Assembly (NCBI RefSeq): GCF_022201045.2
Contig: NC_068560.1
Coordinates: 35,489,001 to 35,553,000 of the forward strand
Length of the DNA stretch: 64,000 bases
Reading direction: 5' to 3'
From: Citrus sinensis
Lineage: Eukaryota; Streptophyta; Magnoliopsida; Sapindales; Rutaceae
Shown: one piece after another, positions 12,623-25,712 of the stretch
Position numbering within the stretch: the first letter of the stretch is position 1
Layout of the letters: every line of letters starts with the position of its first letter
Notes under the pieces: generated by a model
What the model was told of the DNA's origin: nothing
Databases searched by the model: none
Seen by the model: only the letters and a program-made list of their open reading frames with translations
Translations under genes and position numbers: made by a program

Positions 12623-13098
12623 TGTTATGCGCGGAATGCGGAATTAAGCGTACCGAATAATCACAGAAAAATAAAGGACACAATAATTACGTGGTTCGGC
12701 AATATGACTACGTCCACAGAAGTAAGAGAAAAATAATTGTATTATTAACAATTATTTGAGTAAAGAAACCTCATTTTCCCAGAACCAAAATACACTCAAT
12801 ATTCTCACACACACACTCTCTAATTGCTCACACTCTCAGAATTCTCAAAAGCTTAGAAACTTATAAGCTTAACTAATTTTAGGGATGATTCTGAATGAAG
12901 AAATGGCTTCAATTTATAGGCTTTAAGCTTGCACTATTCCACCTAATTCCTCTGCAATTTGTCAATCTTCATCTCTGTCAATTTGACAAGTTCTGCTAAC
13001 TTTTCCATTTTTCTTCATTTGATGCAGGATTGTCAAATGCCAAATATTCTATAGCTTGCAATTTTGAATTTAGAAGCCACTTTATTGACTTCTCAACA
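12623..13098 (-). mobile_element. Probable solo LTR, minus strand
   Basis: This 476-bp segment reads TGTTGAGAAGTC at its start and CATAACA at its end on the minus strand, as expected for a TG...CA LTR. A TATA box (CCTATAAATTG, about 12909-12919) lies inside in the same orientation, and the stretch near 12700 resembles a motif common in plant copia LTRs (CCGAACCACGT on minus). Flanks are GGTTT and TGTTT, a 4-of-5 match to a target duplication. No partner LTR or internal coding region is nearby. Confidence 0.55.
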
Positions 13099-13103
13099 TG
13101 TTT

Positions 13104-13732
13104 ACGACAAGATTAGAAAAATTTAGCGACTAGGGAGGAGAGATGATCATAAAAAGTTTATGATAATTCTATAAATTATCGAATTCTAATTTCTGTAATG
13201 ATAAACCATATCACTCATTTTAGCTTTCCTGGATCAAATCTATTTTCTATTCGCTTGTTTTTTGTATTAGATGTACATAAAAAATGGAAACAGTCTATTT
13301 AAAAATGTTTCCAGTAATGCCTTTTGGATCCTTGTGAACACTATATATAATTAAAAGAGAAACTTCAAAACTTTCTTCAAGGTTATGTGTGGCCCATCAA
13401 TTTTATATTGACTTTCTTTAATTGATGCGACGTGAACCTCTACTTGTGAACTTTGGGAGAAATTAAAAAAAAATAATTCCACATGCGCCAAAAGATGCTA
13501 AGAATATCGCATTTATATATATAAAGCCATAGGTAATAACTAAAAGTTGCTTAGAATATGGAAAAATATATATGAAGCAAAAGGGGAAGTATGAGACAAG
13601 TAAAGCAGTCATTGAACCACTTTCTTTGAACATGTAGTGCGAGCTAGATTCAGAAAGAGGAGAGTCAGGGGACCCTCCATTTGCGACATTTTGCCGCAAA
13701 GTGAATAAAATCAGGTCTTTAATTGACGGAAA
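13104..13732. other. Upstream region of the esterase gene
   Basis: No gene seen. A TATA-like stretch (CTATATATAA, 13341-13350) is far from the start codon at 13733, so assignment to this gene is weak. Confidence 0.3.
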
Positions 13733-15002
13733 ATGTTTGCCTGGTTGCTGTGTTTGATCCTTGTATCTGAAGCATGGCCCGTCAAATGTCAATACCAACA
13801 GCAGCAACTAATCATTTTAGCTGGGCAAAGCAACATGGCCGGCCGAGGCGGGGTAACCAACGACACTAGGACCAACAAGCTAACCTGGGACGGAATTGTT
13901 CCTCCACAGTGCCAGCCAAACCCTTCAATCCTCCGACTAACCGCAAAGCTCAGATGGGTTCTAGCCCATGAACCTCTCCATGCGGACATTGATGTGAACA
14001 AGACCAATGGTGTTGGCCCAGGATTGCCTTTTGCTAATGCTGTGTTGACCAAGGTGCCCAATTTTGGTGTGATTGGCCTGGTTCCTTGTGCCATTGGAGG
14101 AACTAATATCAGTCAGTGGAGAAAAGGGAGCTCTCTTTACGAGCAGATGATACAGAGGGCTCAGGTTGCTTTGCGGGGTGGAGGCACAATCAGAGCAGTT
14201 CTTTGGTATCAAGGAGAGAGTGATACGGTAAATCTTGAAGATGCAAAACTGTATAAAGAGAGATCAGACATGTTCTTCACGGATTTACGCTCTGATCTGC
14301 AATCTCCTCTGCTCCCAATTATCCGGGTATAATCTTTTCCATTTCGGATTCATTCTATTTGATTTCTTGATTAGTTAGTGCAAGTGAGCTTCAATTACAA
14401 CGAATATATCCAGTTTTTATTTAGTAGGATGATCTTGATCCAATCAATTTTAGCATCGGGGGAGGGCGTTAATTACAAAGCCAAAGTTTATCAGATTTGA
14501 GATTGATAACCACGTGTCTAGGATTTCTTTGGCCCTAGGTCAATGCATGTGGATGGTGCTATAATGAACTGAGACATTACCCAAAAATAAGATCTTTTAA
14601 TTCCAACGAGCCCAGCTGCATGTGACTAAAACCAATAGCAAAATATGCTAATGAATAAATGTTTGGTGGTTGTTTTGGTAGGTGGCACTGGCATCAGGAG
14701 AAGGGCCTTTCATAGAGATAGTGAGGAAAGCTCAACTAAGCAGTGACCTCCCGAACGTGCGATGCGTAGACGCCATGGGACTACCACTTGAGCCGGACGG
14801 CCTGCACCTCACTACGCCTGCACAGGTTAGACTGGGAGAGATGATGGCTCATGCATTCCTTCAGTCCATACCCAGCTCCATTAAAACTACCTCTCACAGT
14901 CACAGTCATTCTCCACCAAAATTTCCACACTTCATTTCTTACTTTTTGATACTTCCCCTGCTGACACATCTCTTTTGGATGATTTTAACCTTCAGATATT
15001 AA
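13733..15002 (+). CDS. SGNH/DUF303 carbohydrate esterase-like protein
   Basis: Exons are 13733-14326 and 14682-15002 (304 residues), with a phase-0 intron showing GT at 14327 and AG at 14680-14681. The protein belongs to the plant DUF303 / sialate-O-acetylesterase-like group (At4g34215 type), SGNH hydrolases thought to remove acetyl groups from carbohydrates; the substrate is unknown. Residues 1-20 look like a signal peptide. Block I GQSNMAGRGG places the nucleophile at Ser33; a GGTNIS block and WYQGESDT (about 157-164) follow; DGLH supplies Asp237 and His240. All catalytic blocks are present, so activity is plausible. After the catalytic domain comes an unusual tail of about 40 residues with a SHSHSHS run and a long hydrophobic stretch. 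A broken paralogue lies downstream in the same orientation. Confidence 0.88.
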
Positions 15003-16845
15003 TCATTTTTCGATAATTATTCTCCTGCCATGAATTTCATTACGTACTTTTGCCTTCTTGAATAACATACAACTCAGATTCTACCTGTGAAATTTGAAAT
15101 GGAAGCATTAACTCCCTTGTGAAGGTAGATGTGTTACGCTTTAGCCAAATATTTAGAACTCGTATGTGTTTAGCAATGAACGAGAGCTCAAATGATGATA
15201 AAGCAAGTTTTATTTTTTATTTTTACTTTGAATTTTGATGGCCTTTTATTTTTGCTGATTGGTTAAAAGTGGATTTCAAACTGATTGAACTGGATTAAAT
15301 CATTGTCACCTCCTACTTATAACATAATATAAACATTTTGTTAACATATAGTCGATATCCAAAGCTTTATCGGTAAGTATTGCCCTGAAGCCATTTTAAT
15401 GATATAAATTGATGGGTCATCTACCGCTTCCGTGTGAGTTATGGTTAATTTGATGTCCTATAACAACGACAAAATGACAAAAATAAATTATAGTAACAAG
15501 GTAATCAGACAGTCGACCAGCTAACAGCTATCGAACACTTAAGCTGGATATCATGGATGGATGGTAATTTCATCCCCTCTTGCACGGAATTATTAAGCTT
15601 GACATGGGGCCACATTGCCCTGGCAACATTAGAAATCTTAGCTGGATTGATTGCCTTTTAGAGGAATACAGAAGAAATATGCTCCTTTTAATTTCTTTCT
15701 TAACTGTAGTTATATAATTATTTGGGTTGGTGAACAGGGCTCTACATTGAACAGCTGGAGTAATGAGGCTCTTCGAGTTAACCTGTCATTGTTAGTGTTC
15801 CGTATCCTAGAGGGTTCTTGTCGAATTTCAAAACAGGCTGTGAGCTCCCTACCGCACTGCTTTATGACGTAAATTGTGCTTAGCTCGAGTCGGAAATGAT
15901 CACCAACAGTACCAGGTGCAAATATCCAAATATGGGACAATGAGAATATTCTCACAAATTCAATTTGCTGTGGTTGTCTCTGATCAGTTAGCGAGTTAAC
16001 ATTGATTTCACTCTTTCATTCAGCAAATTTGCGATTGATCTTGTACCCCACTCTTTTCGCATACACTAAAATCTCTCCGTAATGATACTTTATATAAAAA
16101 TAATCTTTATGTATTCATAAAAAATTCTAATTTTAATTCTAATTTGGGTCAATATAATAATAATTATAATAATAAACTCCACATCGTAATAAATTATAAA
16201 TTCTCTAAACCCTATCTCTCAAGTAACTTGCTTCCTCATAGTGATAATTATTTGTATTTTGTAAATATAAACCTTTAATGTAATAAAATATTTTTCTAAA
16301 GTTGTTTGAGACAATAATTTTTTTTTTTAAGTTGTTATCATATTTTAAAACTTATGGTCACATAATAACTCGCTAGCTAGTAGAACACCTTGTTAAAACT
16401 AAAATATTTCTAATTTCTCAAATATATTTAAAATTTTATAGAGTTGACATGCTCCATTAATTAATTATTAATGTATTTGCCTCTATATTCTTTAACCAGA
16501 GATAATTAAATTAAAACAATAATTTTTGAACTAGAGTAACACTATGCTTACTCTGGATACTCAATTGGGATACATGAGTTTTGAATAATCTTTTAAAAAA
16601 TATATACTTTTATTTTTATATGATCAAAATTTACTTAATTATTATATTCTCAATTATTAATTACTGATTACACTTAAAAATACATGTATATTTGTTCGTA
16701 TAAAGATTAGATTATATCAGATCCTTCAGGCTAAACCCCACAAAGGGAGAAAGAGAAACCTTTTATTTCGTTAGCATTAAGCAGACGCTGGCAAAACAAA
16801 AGCAATATTCTTGAAGTACGAACTAGGAAGCAGTGAAATAAGATC
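15003..16845. other. Spacer between esterase gene and pseudogene
   Basis: AT-rich, no gene seen. A 73-codon plus-strand frame at 15651-15872 overlaps a minus-strand one; neither has recognisable motifs. Confidence 0.45.
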
Positions 16846-17700
16846 ATGAACGTGTCTAAGTTACTAACACTTCCTGAGTTGCTACTAATAGCACATTCTA
16901 GTTTGGCCACTACTGATCTTCCAAAGGACATCTTTATTCTAACAGGGCAGAGCAACATGGCCGGCAGAGGAGGGATAAACGGCGGAAAGTGGAGGCACGT
17001 TCCCGCCGGCGTGCAAGCCCGACCACGTCTATACTTCGACTGAGTTCTCAACTTTCATGGGAAATAGCGCGAGCCACTGCATGCGGACATTGATGTTGGC
17101 AAGACTTACAGGCTTGGACCAGGGATGGCGTTTGCCAATGAATTACGAGCCACCCCCTGGGTCTGGCTCGAGATTTGGTGTGGTGGGCTTGGTCCCTTGT
17201 ATGGTTGGTGGGACCAAAATAAGCCACTAGGAGAAAGGGACAAAGCTTTATGGTGAGATGGTGAAGCGTGCTAATGTGTCAGTCTGAGTGAGTCGGGGTG
17301 GAATCATTCGGCCGATTTGTGGTATCAGGGTGAGAGTGATACAATTGAGAAGGAAGACGCTGATGGATATAAAGGCAGCTTGGAGAGGCTTATCTTGTAC
17401 TTGCGTTCTGATCTTAATACTCCATCTCTCCCCTTTATCCAGGTTTTTCTTTTTCCATGTTTTTGCTACCAAAATTTATTTAGTGCGTAGAATATTTTTC
17501 TACTATTTGTGTGCATGCGTGCTGGCTAGCATTGGCATATACTAATATACAAATTAAATTTGGGTGCAAGCATGCAGGTGGCACAGGCTTTGGAGAAGGG
17601 AAATCAACTTACCGAATGTAAAATGTGTAGCCGCGGAGGGATTGCGGCTTAAAGCTGATCACCTTCACCCTACTACAATTTATGAGTTTCATTTGGCAAT
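16846..17700 (+). pseudogene. Degenerate SGNH/DUF303 esterase paralogue
   Basis: The sequence matches the upstream esterase gene in block order but cannot be read through. It opens with an ATG and a leader, then GQSNMAGRGG, and stops at about 17043. Recognisable fragments continue in shifting frames: PLHADIDVGKT and GPGMAFANEL (about 17073-17145), GLVPCMVGGTKIS ending at an in-frame TAG near 17228, and WYQGESDT through LRSDLN (about 17317-17420). An intron-like GT...AG follows, then NLPNVKC and LKADHLHPTT (about 17606-17675). The intron sits where the intact gene has one, so this is a tandem DNA duplicate, not a retrocopy. At least two stops and several frameshifts make it non-functional. A MITE borders its 3' end. 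Confidence 0.85.
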
Positions 17701-17703
17701 TAA

Positions 17704-17964
17704 GGGTGCGCTTCGGATTGAGATTGGGTAATTGTAACTTAAAAGTTACAGTATTAAAGTGTTTGGTAAACACTAACTGCTGTAACTTAGAAGTTATGTT
17801 AATATAATTTTTCACTTATATGATGGAAAATCAATTATATATTTAATAATTTGGTAAAATTATTATTTATCACATATTATTAACTTTTATTTTTATAGTT
17901 ATAGATTTTTTTTTCTACATTAGATGTGGTTTAAAAGTTACAGCACCTCAATCCAAACAGGACC
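17704..17964. mobile_element. Tourist-like (PIF/Harbinger) MITE
   Basis: This 261-bp element has imperfect terminal inverted repeats (GGGTGCGCTTCGGATTGAGAT against GGTCCTGTTTGGATTGAGGT on the other strand) and TAA direct repeats on both sides (17701-17703 and 17965-17967). A TAA/TTA target and a G-rich GTTTGG-type end are typical of Tourist elements. It has no open frame and abuts the remains of the esterase pseudogene. Confidence 0.78.
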
Positions 17965-17967
17965 TAA

Positions 17968-19604
17968 GTTAGGTCGTGCCCTTCTAGCTTCTTATGCCTA
18001 TTTGCACTATTCTAAATACTCTCCAAATGTGTGATAGTAAATGATCAGGATTCTCTCCTGATCTGATCATGTCCTGAGTAACTGATTGGTTATTAATAAA
18101 TAAATAAAATAAAAGAAGTTAAATCTTACCCATAACTACCACTAGAAAACACGTGGCAAAAGATCATTAAAAGCTTAGTAATGCTCAGATTAGGAGAGGA
18201 TATTGTTTTGACAGTAAAAAGAAGATTGTTTGTTGATTTAGAGCTCAACTTAATTATTCTCTCAAGTAAAGTGCATGTTTATATATCGTCAAAACCTTTT
18301 TAAAGTGCTGGTACATTTAGTAGTTTGAAATGCTTCTATTTATCATTAAAAGAATTAACATTGTTGTTGTTTTTTTTTTTAAAATAAAAACTAATACAAA
18401 TCATATCATAAAACCTCAAAAATGAAAGGAAAATTTTTCATCCCTATAATACAAAAAAAAAAAATCTTAAATGCTCTAAAATATCACTCTAATTATTCAC
18501 TACTTATCATGTATGTATGTAAATTATCATGATCTTACAAAAAAAATAAAAATAACTTTCTTTATTCCAAAGACTTTGTAATGATTCTTTCTTTTTAATT
18601 TTCAACATCAATTAGCTTACACTTTTGGTTGAGTGGTGAACTTCAAGATCAAGTAACCTTCACTTTCACATTGAAATACATAAAAAAAAATTAAAGATGT
18701 AAAAACTAGAGACAGAATAGAGCCCATGAACACATAGAAGATTAGGAGCCAACTTTTTTTTTTTTTTTTTTTTGAGTTTAGGAACCGACTTCTTACGAAC
18801 CTTTAATGACAAACAAATTCGGAATAAAGGCGCTTGAATTAAAATGAAAAAAAACAAACTTGCTGTGTCTTTTTTTTTTTCAGCAACTATACACATTACA
18901 AAATTACAAACCCAAATCTCAAGGCTCAAGTAACTCGCATACAAAAAAAAAATGGCAATAAAACTATTATTATGCAATAATTAAATTTCCGAATATCGAA
19001 AGCAAAAGCTATTAATATATTGCATTTCATATTCGAAAAATATTTAAAGAACTTTTTTCAAGCTCCGGTGCAATGTCTCGATTTATTATTGAAGAACGTT
19101 GCTTCTTAGAAAGAATTGAAATCGACCATTCAAACTCCATTTATGAGAAGTTGTGTGATATCTGAAGAAAAACAAATCTTAAAAAGAAAATTACAATCAT
19201 TGTCCTTTAAATGAATTTAATTTAAGGGGTATTTAATTTGGTTATAAAAAAAATTACTTAAAAATGAATATTGAGATAAACAACATTTGAGACTTCCCAA
19301 AAAAAAAAAGACACTTCAATGAGAATAGGGGCATTAACTGATAATTTTAAAACATAATTTTAAAAGAAATTAGATTTTCTCGTCCTACTAAATTTTTTAA
19401 AGTCTCTTAATATATGGATAAGATTTAATATTTTTTTTATTTATTAACTACTCACCCACACTTAAAATATTAGATATTGGCCCTATATAAATCACATGCG
19501 TGAAAGTCATTTTTACATTATTTTTGTTGGTCGCAACTCGCAAGTACCTTAGAATTGCCCATAAACAAAACAAAAGTCAAATCCCTCAGATGAGGAAACT
19601 TAAC
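17968..19604. other. Intergenic upstream of PGDH
   Basis: Very AT-rich with A and T runs (for example about 18751-18773). No gene seen. Around 18629-18680 there is a GGTTGAGTGG stretch resembling a tRNA/SINE A-box, but no clear B-box, so I do not call it. Confidence 0.4.
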
Positions 19605-19614
19605 TGACGTGGCA
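19605..19614 (+). promoter_or_regulatory. TGACGTGGCA element upstream of PGDH
   Basis: A TGACGTGG core, the type bound by plant bZIP/TGA factors, lies about 74 bp before the PGDH start codon. Function is inferred from the motif alone. Confidence 0.25.
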
Positions 19615-19687
19615 GCGTTTAATTGGTCTTTTTATCTAAAAGAAATCCGAAAACAATCTGGAGAGTCAGAGAGACGGAAGAAGCAAA

Positions 19688-22240
19688 ATGGCAGCGGCAA
19701 GCTCAACGAAGAAGTTAATGTTGGCTGCAAGCCCAAACAAACCAAGGCTCTCATCAACGCTAGTTCCCCCTGCAACAATCAGAGGCCCTCCCCGCCGCAG
19801 AAAGACCAAACGCTTCGCCGTTTTGGCCACCTTTATAACCTCAAAACCCACAGTCCTCGTCGCCGAGAAACTTGGCGAAGCCGGTCTTGACGTCTTGAAA
19901 AATTTCGCCAACGTTGACTGCTCGTACAACTTATCTCCTGAGGAACTCTGTACTAAGATATCTCTTTGTGACGCGCTGATTGTGAGGAGTGGTACTAAGG
20001 TTACTCGTGAGGTGTTCGAGTCCTCGGCTGGACGGCTTAAAGTTGTTGGTCGCGCCGGTGTAGGCATTGATAATGTTGATTTATCTGCTGCCACTGAACA
20101 TGGCTGTCTTGTCGTTAACGCCCCTACGGCGAATACTATTGCAGCCGCGGAACATGGGATTGCGCTACTCACGGCTATGGCTAGGAATATTGCACAGGCT
20201 GATGCTTCCGTTAAAGCTGGTTCGTCATTATCTTTTCCTTAATTGTTCATTTCGACATTTTTTGAAGAAACGTAGGTATGTTTTCAAATGAATGCATATT
20301 TTCATTGTTTTCGCTGACTGAAATGAACTTAAATCACTTATCATGCATACGCACATGATTTTGGCTGGGACTTAATAAATATCAATAAATAAGTATTTTT
20401 TTCATTTGTCTAAAGTTTATACTACGCCTATATCGTTGAAAATTTTGCACATTAGAAATAGTTTGTGATACTAATGTATAACCACTATCTCACTGGTGAG
20501 GATTGGTGGGTATCCAGGGAAGTGGCAGAGGAATAAATACGTAGGTGTGTCGCTTGTGGGTAAAACACTTGCTGTGATGGGTTTTGGAAAGGTTGGTACG
20601 GAAGTAGCACGGCGGGCTAAGGGCCTCGGGATGAATGTAATTGCGCATGATCCGTATGCCCAAGCGGACCGTGCTCGTGCAACTGGTGTTGGGTTAGTGA
20701 GCTTTGAGGAAGCCATATCAACTGCAGATTTTATCTCACTGCACATGCCTCTCACCCCTGCTACATCAAAAATGTTCAATGATGAGGCTTTCTTCAAGAT
20801 GAAGAAAGGAGTCCGTATTGTCAATGTTGCCCGCGGTGGTGTAGTAGATGAGGAAGCTCTAGTTAGAGCCCTGGATTCTGGAATCATTTCTCAGGTCGAA
20901 TTAAGTAAATAAGAGCTATTCGATGTATCCAAAGACGGCAAAGGTGATAATTATTTTTGTTTGTGCAGGCTGCCCTTGATGTATTCACAGAAGAACCCCC
21001 AGCAAAAGACAGTAAATTAGTGTTACATGAAAATGTTACTGTGACTCCACATCTTGGTGCTAGCACTACGGAGGCACAGGTATGCTTTACCAGTGAATAC
21101 ATATCTTGAATTTGGTCTTATTTTATCTTTTTCCCCTTTTTGGTTAAGTAGCCTGACAAATTTGGCTTGCTATATTCAGGAAGGTGTGGCCATTGAAATA
21201 GCAGAAGCTGTTATTGGGGCCCTGAAAGGGGAGCTAGCTGCTACTGCTGTAAATGCACCCATGGTTCCTGCTGAGGTATCATTTAATCTACATCTCTATT
21301 CTCTCTGTTCTTGTTTATATGAACGTGTGACAGGTAAACATAAGACCAAACTCAATGTAGTTATTAGCTTCTAATTCCTGCATTGCTTAAGACCTTTATG
21401 AAAACTTCAGTTCAGCTCTCCCCATGTTTCTAGTGATGAAATTGAGGCTAGATATTAATTAATTGGTGGATTTTGGACTCTCCATTGTATTCTATGAGAC
21501 TACATGAGCCATTGCTCTATTCATGTGTAATTGTAACTTCACTTCTATTATTTTTCTTATTATTGTAGGTTATATCAGAACTTGCTCCATTTGTTACACT
21601 TGCAGAGAAGCTTGGCGGACTGGCTGTGCAACTGGTTGCAGGTGGAAGTGGTGTGAAATCAGTGAAAGTTTCTTATGCTTCAGCCAGAGGCCCTGATGAT
21701 CTTGATACTCGGCTGCTCCGAGCAATGATTACCAAGGGCATAATTGAGCCTATTTCCAGCGTTTTTGTGAACTTGGTAAATGCCGATTTCATTGCTAAAC
21801 AGAGAGGTTTACGGGTAACCGAAGAACGCATTGTGTTGGATGGTTCGCCTGAGAATCCATTGGAGTTTATTCAGGTTCAGATTGCAAATGTAGAGTCTAA
21901 ATTTGGAAGTGCAATTTCAGACATTGGCGACATTAGAGTAGAGGGAAGGGTGAAGGACGGGAAACCCCATCTGACGAAGGTTGGTTCGTTTGGGGTTGAT
22001 GTGAGCCTGGAAGGCAGTATCATACTTTGCAGGCAAGTAGATCAACCAGGTATCATAGGGAAGGTAGGTTCCTTGTTGGGTGATAACAATGTAAATGTGA
22101 ACTTCATGAGTGTGGGAAGAATTGCTCCACAAAAGCAAGCAGTAATGACCATTGGTGTGGATGAGGAACCCAGCAGGGAAGTACTCAAGAAAATTGGGGA
22201 GACTCCTGCCATTGAAGAGTTTGTTTTCCTCAAGCTATAG
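19688..22240 (+). CDS. PGDH: D-3-phosphoglycerate dehydrogenase, plastid
   Basis: Five exons: 19688-20219, 20518-20894, 20969-21079, 21180-21275 and 21569-22240, giving 595 residues in continuous frame. The enzyme oxidises 3-phosphoglycerate to 3-phosphohydroxypyruvate with NAD+, the first step of the phosphorylated serine pathway in plastids. Residues 1 to about 50 are Ser/Lys/Arg-rich, like a transit peptide. The catalytic half has the nucleotide-binding GFGKVG (199-204), the active-site Arg283 in [10 protein letters not shown], Glu312 in DVFTEEP and His331 in PHLGAST. The C-terminal half carries the intermediate (ASB) region and an ACT regulatory domain over about the last 75 residues, ending EEFVFLKL. 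Length matches plant PGDH isoforms (about 590-625). The ATG follows a purine-rich leader and opens the only long frame. Confidence 0.95.
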
Positions 22241-22915
22241 TGCAGCAAATCCATTCGATGTCAGTTTAGAACGCATTCTTAGTAGGTACTTCATGAGTGA
22301 TTCTGCTTTGGGTTGTCTGTGTAGTCATCATTCGTCCGTCAATTTGTATGAATATGTGTCTTCAAGTTCTGGCTTCATTACATGTTAACTAGTTTCTTGA
22401 ATGGTCTTACTACTCTACTTGCCCGGGTATTGGTATTATTTCCGGTTCTTGTTATTCTCAAATTTACTTGAAGCAAGCACAACATGATTTTATCTGATTA
22501 TTGCGTGGTCTGAAGAGAAATTATCATTTGACTGGGTTTGGCAAATATCTTACTACACTGCACAAGTCGCGTCTGCTATGTCACGGTTCTGGACTACTCT
22601 TTGGCACGGACTTATCATGTTGCACTTTAAATAGGGAGAAAATCCAGCACAATATTTACGACATTATTCATACCGACATGAATAATATCAGCCAATGATG
22701 AAGCCACCAGTAACGACTAACGAGTCTATACATAGAGATACTTGGCCAAGATGTCAAAGGGGAAGATGCCACCACATATGAAACGTGTCCACAACACATG
22801 CCTTATAGCCAGAGGAGCTGAACTTATTATATGCATGGTGGGTCTTGTATATGGATATCCAAACAGAAAATCTACACCCAAGAGAGTTGTATAAAATTTT
22901 TCAAAATCGGGAAAT
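22241..22915. other. Spacer between PGDH and small gene
   Basis: It holds the PGDH 3' untranslated region and the upstream region of the next gene. No further coding sequence is supported. Confidence 0.45.
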
Positions 22916-23298
22916 ATGAGCACTCCGAAGGTATATTCAATAGTCTCCTTTGTTCTATACTTTTACTCTTTTCTTCGGCGTAGCTTGTTTTATTTTTATT
23001 GTTTTGTTGTTTTTTTATGGGTAAATTACTTGTTGTAATGCTTTTCAATGCGTGTTGCCAGGGAACTGAATATGTAAACGAAGAGGGAGCAATAGAAACC
23101 AAAGTTGAGACCGTAGATTACAGATCATCTGCAGGGGAAAACAGAGAACCCACGAAGGAAAAAGTGGGAGTGGTTCATCTGACTCGCAACAACAGGGCCT
23201 CTGGAACCAGGGGTGGCTTCTTGGCTCGTACAGCTGATGCTGTGTCAAAAACTGTTCAAGCAGCTAAGGACAAAGTTTGGGGTAGCAGCAACAAGTAG
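22916..23298 (+). CDS. 83-residue hydrophilic protein of unknown function
   Basis: Two exons: 22916-22930 (five codons, MSTPK) and 23062-23298, joined by a phase-0 GT...AG intron of 131 bp. An in-frame TAA at 22892-22894 supports this start. The product is rich in Glu, Lys, Thr and Arg and has no signal peptide or membrane segment. It contains a basic, Gly-rich middle (LTRNNRASGTRGG) and a C-terminal stretch TADAVSKTVQAAKDKVWG that could form an amphipathic helix, like small LEA-type proteins. I do not recognise the family. It lies in the same direction as PGDH, 675 bp downstream. The tiny first exon makes it easy to miss in automatic annotation. Gene call is likely; function is unknown. Confidence 0.65.
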
Positions 23299-24156
23299 TA
23301 AACAAATCGGCGTGGGAGTAAACGGCAACATGCTTGTTTGCTTGAAAAAGTTTCAATAGTTCTGAATAATGACAGTATGTTTATTTTATTGTATCATATG
23401 AGTGCCACAGTTATAGTTGGACTAGGTGGCCTGGTTTGATTAATGGGGACTAGTGGGATTGTACAAAAGCGTGATTTTGCAGGATTTCAAAATCAGAGCA
23501 CGGCTCCCATCGTTAAAGAAAATTGGTTTGCTTTCTAACTCCTTTTACATGAATATCGGTACTAGATCGCAGCCTTTCACAAAATGTCAAAAAGTTTCAA
23601 ATTACTACCGCCACCCACTCACCAGACATAAACGTGCTTAATGGGACCAAAATAGAAGTGGAGGTGGAGAATTCGAACTAGAACAAGTGGTTGATCAAGA
23701 GTATCCCAAAAAGGGATTCGTGAAACATACACAATTTACTGCAATAATACCTGAAAAATTTAAAAAAAAAAAAAAGAAGCTTAATAGAGTACTAAGCATA
23801 TTGATATTCGTAACGCAATTAATAGTAGTAAAAGGCTTGTGTTAACAGCCGCCGGTCAAATGAGTGATGTAATAGTAAATTACAGCCATCACATTAGTGT
23901 AAATGTAGGTAACAAAATGGGGATATATAGGTGGGGTGAACTTGTAATTTAGAGGGGGTTTATGTTAATGTAAATGTAACTTAAGAGTTAAAAATTGGGA
24001 GTCCATTTTATTATTTTATAATAAAGCATCATCATAAGACTGCGCCAAATCTACGACACGCTAGACATAACAACACTACACGAGGTGCGGCAATCAACAG
24101 CACCAACATGAGTCATGACCAAAGCATTAACAGAGCTAACTAACAGTTAAAAAGAT
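23299..24156. other. Convergent intergenic spacer
   Basis: It separates the small plus-strand gene from the minus-strand asparaginase gene. It probably holds both 3' ends. An A-run lies near 23761-23775. No gene seen. Confidence 0.45.
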
Positions 24157-25514
24157 TTAAGGCCAAATGCCAACTTCCATGAACCCATCCTCGGTAGCAC
24201 AACCCCTGAACATTCCATTAGCGTTGAAGCCACAAGCCACTTCCCCATTCTTCGACACCGCGATGAGTCCAGCTTGCCCTTCATCGAGCCTCTCTTTAAT
24301 CACAAAATCAACAGCCTCTTGCAGGCACAAGCCTTTGTACTCCATCACAGCCGCCACATCACGCGCCAAGGTCGCACGTATGATGGCCTCCCCTTCTCCC
24401 GTGCATGAGACCCCACAAAGATTAGAGGCGTAGGTCCCAGCACCAATAAGAGGCGAGTCACCGATTCTGCCGGTCCTCTTATTCATCAGCCCTCCCGTTG
24501 ACGTGGCTGCAGCGCACCGACCCTCCTGGTCAACCACAACGCACCCAACCGTTTCTGGGGCGTACAGGCTTATTGGAAGTCCGTTCATTTGCAAGGGGCT
24601 GTCTGTGGCTGCAGCTCCAGCGCTGCAGGTTTCGAATCCCCCGTTTGGAATTCTGTAATCAAACTGGTCAACGACGCAGAGTTAGAAATTGACTGACTTG
24701 ACAATTTACTTTGATGCTGAAAAAATTACAAAACAACGTACGTACCAGGATTGAGTTTGCTTCCTTGGCTAATTTTAACATTCCCACGTTCTCTTCGGTG
24801 ATGAAGTATTCATTGTCGAACAACTCAACACCCTGAATAAAGTTTAATTAACGTGTAACGTGTCAGATTTAGGAGCATGCAAAATAAGCACACACGTGTC
24901 AGAGGGGGAAAATGGCAAGTGACCTGCTGTCTGGCGAATTCCTCGGCCCCAGAGAAGGCGAGATATGAATGGGGAGATTTCTCCATGACGAGTCGCGCAA
25001 GAGATATAGGGTTTTTAACGGTGGTAAGCCCAGATACGGCGCCGCAGCGTCTCTTGGGCCCGTCCATAATGCTCGCCTCCATCTCCACCGTTCCATTCTC
25101 CGTAAGTGCAGATCCACGGCCAGAGTTGAACAGAGGATCCGTTTCCAGTTCTCTCACCTGCGTTGGCGTAAACCCGCCAATCATCAATAATAACCAAATG
25201 ATTAATTGCATTATTTATTCTTATTAAATTGAAAAAGAAAAAACAAACATTAACCGCAGTGAAAACAACTTGGCTTGTTCTGTATGCCAAAAAAATGGTT
25301 ACTGGTCTAAGGACATGCACAGAGAGAATGCAGTAAAACGAGAAAGACATACAACGAGTTCGACGACGTCGATAGCAGGGCAGTTAGAGCGAAGAGCGGA
25401 GATGCCAAGATTAAGGCAGCGAGTGAGGAGTTGTTTGGCGGCCTCTTGTCGTTGCACGGGAAGATTGGGGTCCACGCCAGCGCCACCATGCACCGCTATA
25501 GCCCATTTTCCCAT
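24157..25514 (-). CDS. Isoaspartyl peptidase/L-asparaginase (Ntn hydrolase)
   Basis: Four minus-strand exons: 25514-25353, 25157-24924, 24832-24746 and 24663-24157, all phase 0, giving 329 residues. It is a plant-type asparaginase precursor (At5g08100 type) that self-cleaves into alpha and beta subunits, releases ammonia from asparagine and hydrolyses beta-aspartyl peptides. Evidence: N-terminal [10 protein letters not shown], then [29 protein letters not shown] and NPISLAR. The motif ETVGCVVVD supplies the catalytic Thr (about residue 199), which becomes the new N-terminus after cleavage. [22 protein letters not shown] and TGEGEAIIR complete the substrate pocket. The linker before the nucleophile (about 171-190) is the least conserved part, as expected. 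The protein is slightly longer than the Arabidopsis one (about 315), mainly in that linker. Confidence 0.94.
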
Positions 25515-25675
25515 TTTCTTTCGGTTGTTTTTGCTTACTGCTCACGCGCTCTCGCCCCCTCGCTCTGGCCTGTTTGGTGTTTCTCTTTTGACACCTATGA
25601 AACTGCTAATGCTCACTTTATATAGACGTTTTCCGGACTTCAAAGGGATCTATGAGTTGGATTTTAATTAGTCTA

Positions 25676-25712
<37 letters not shown>
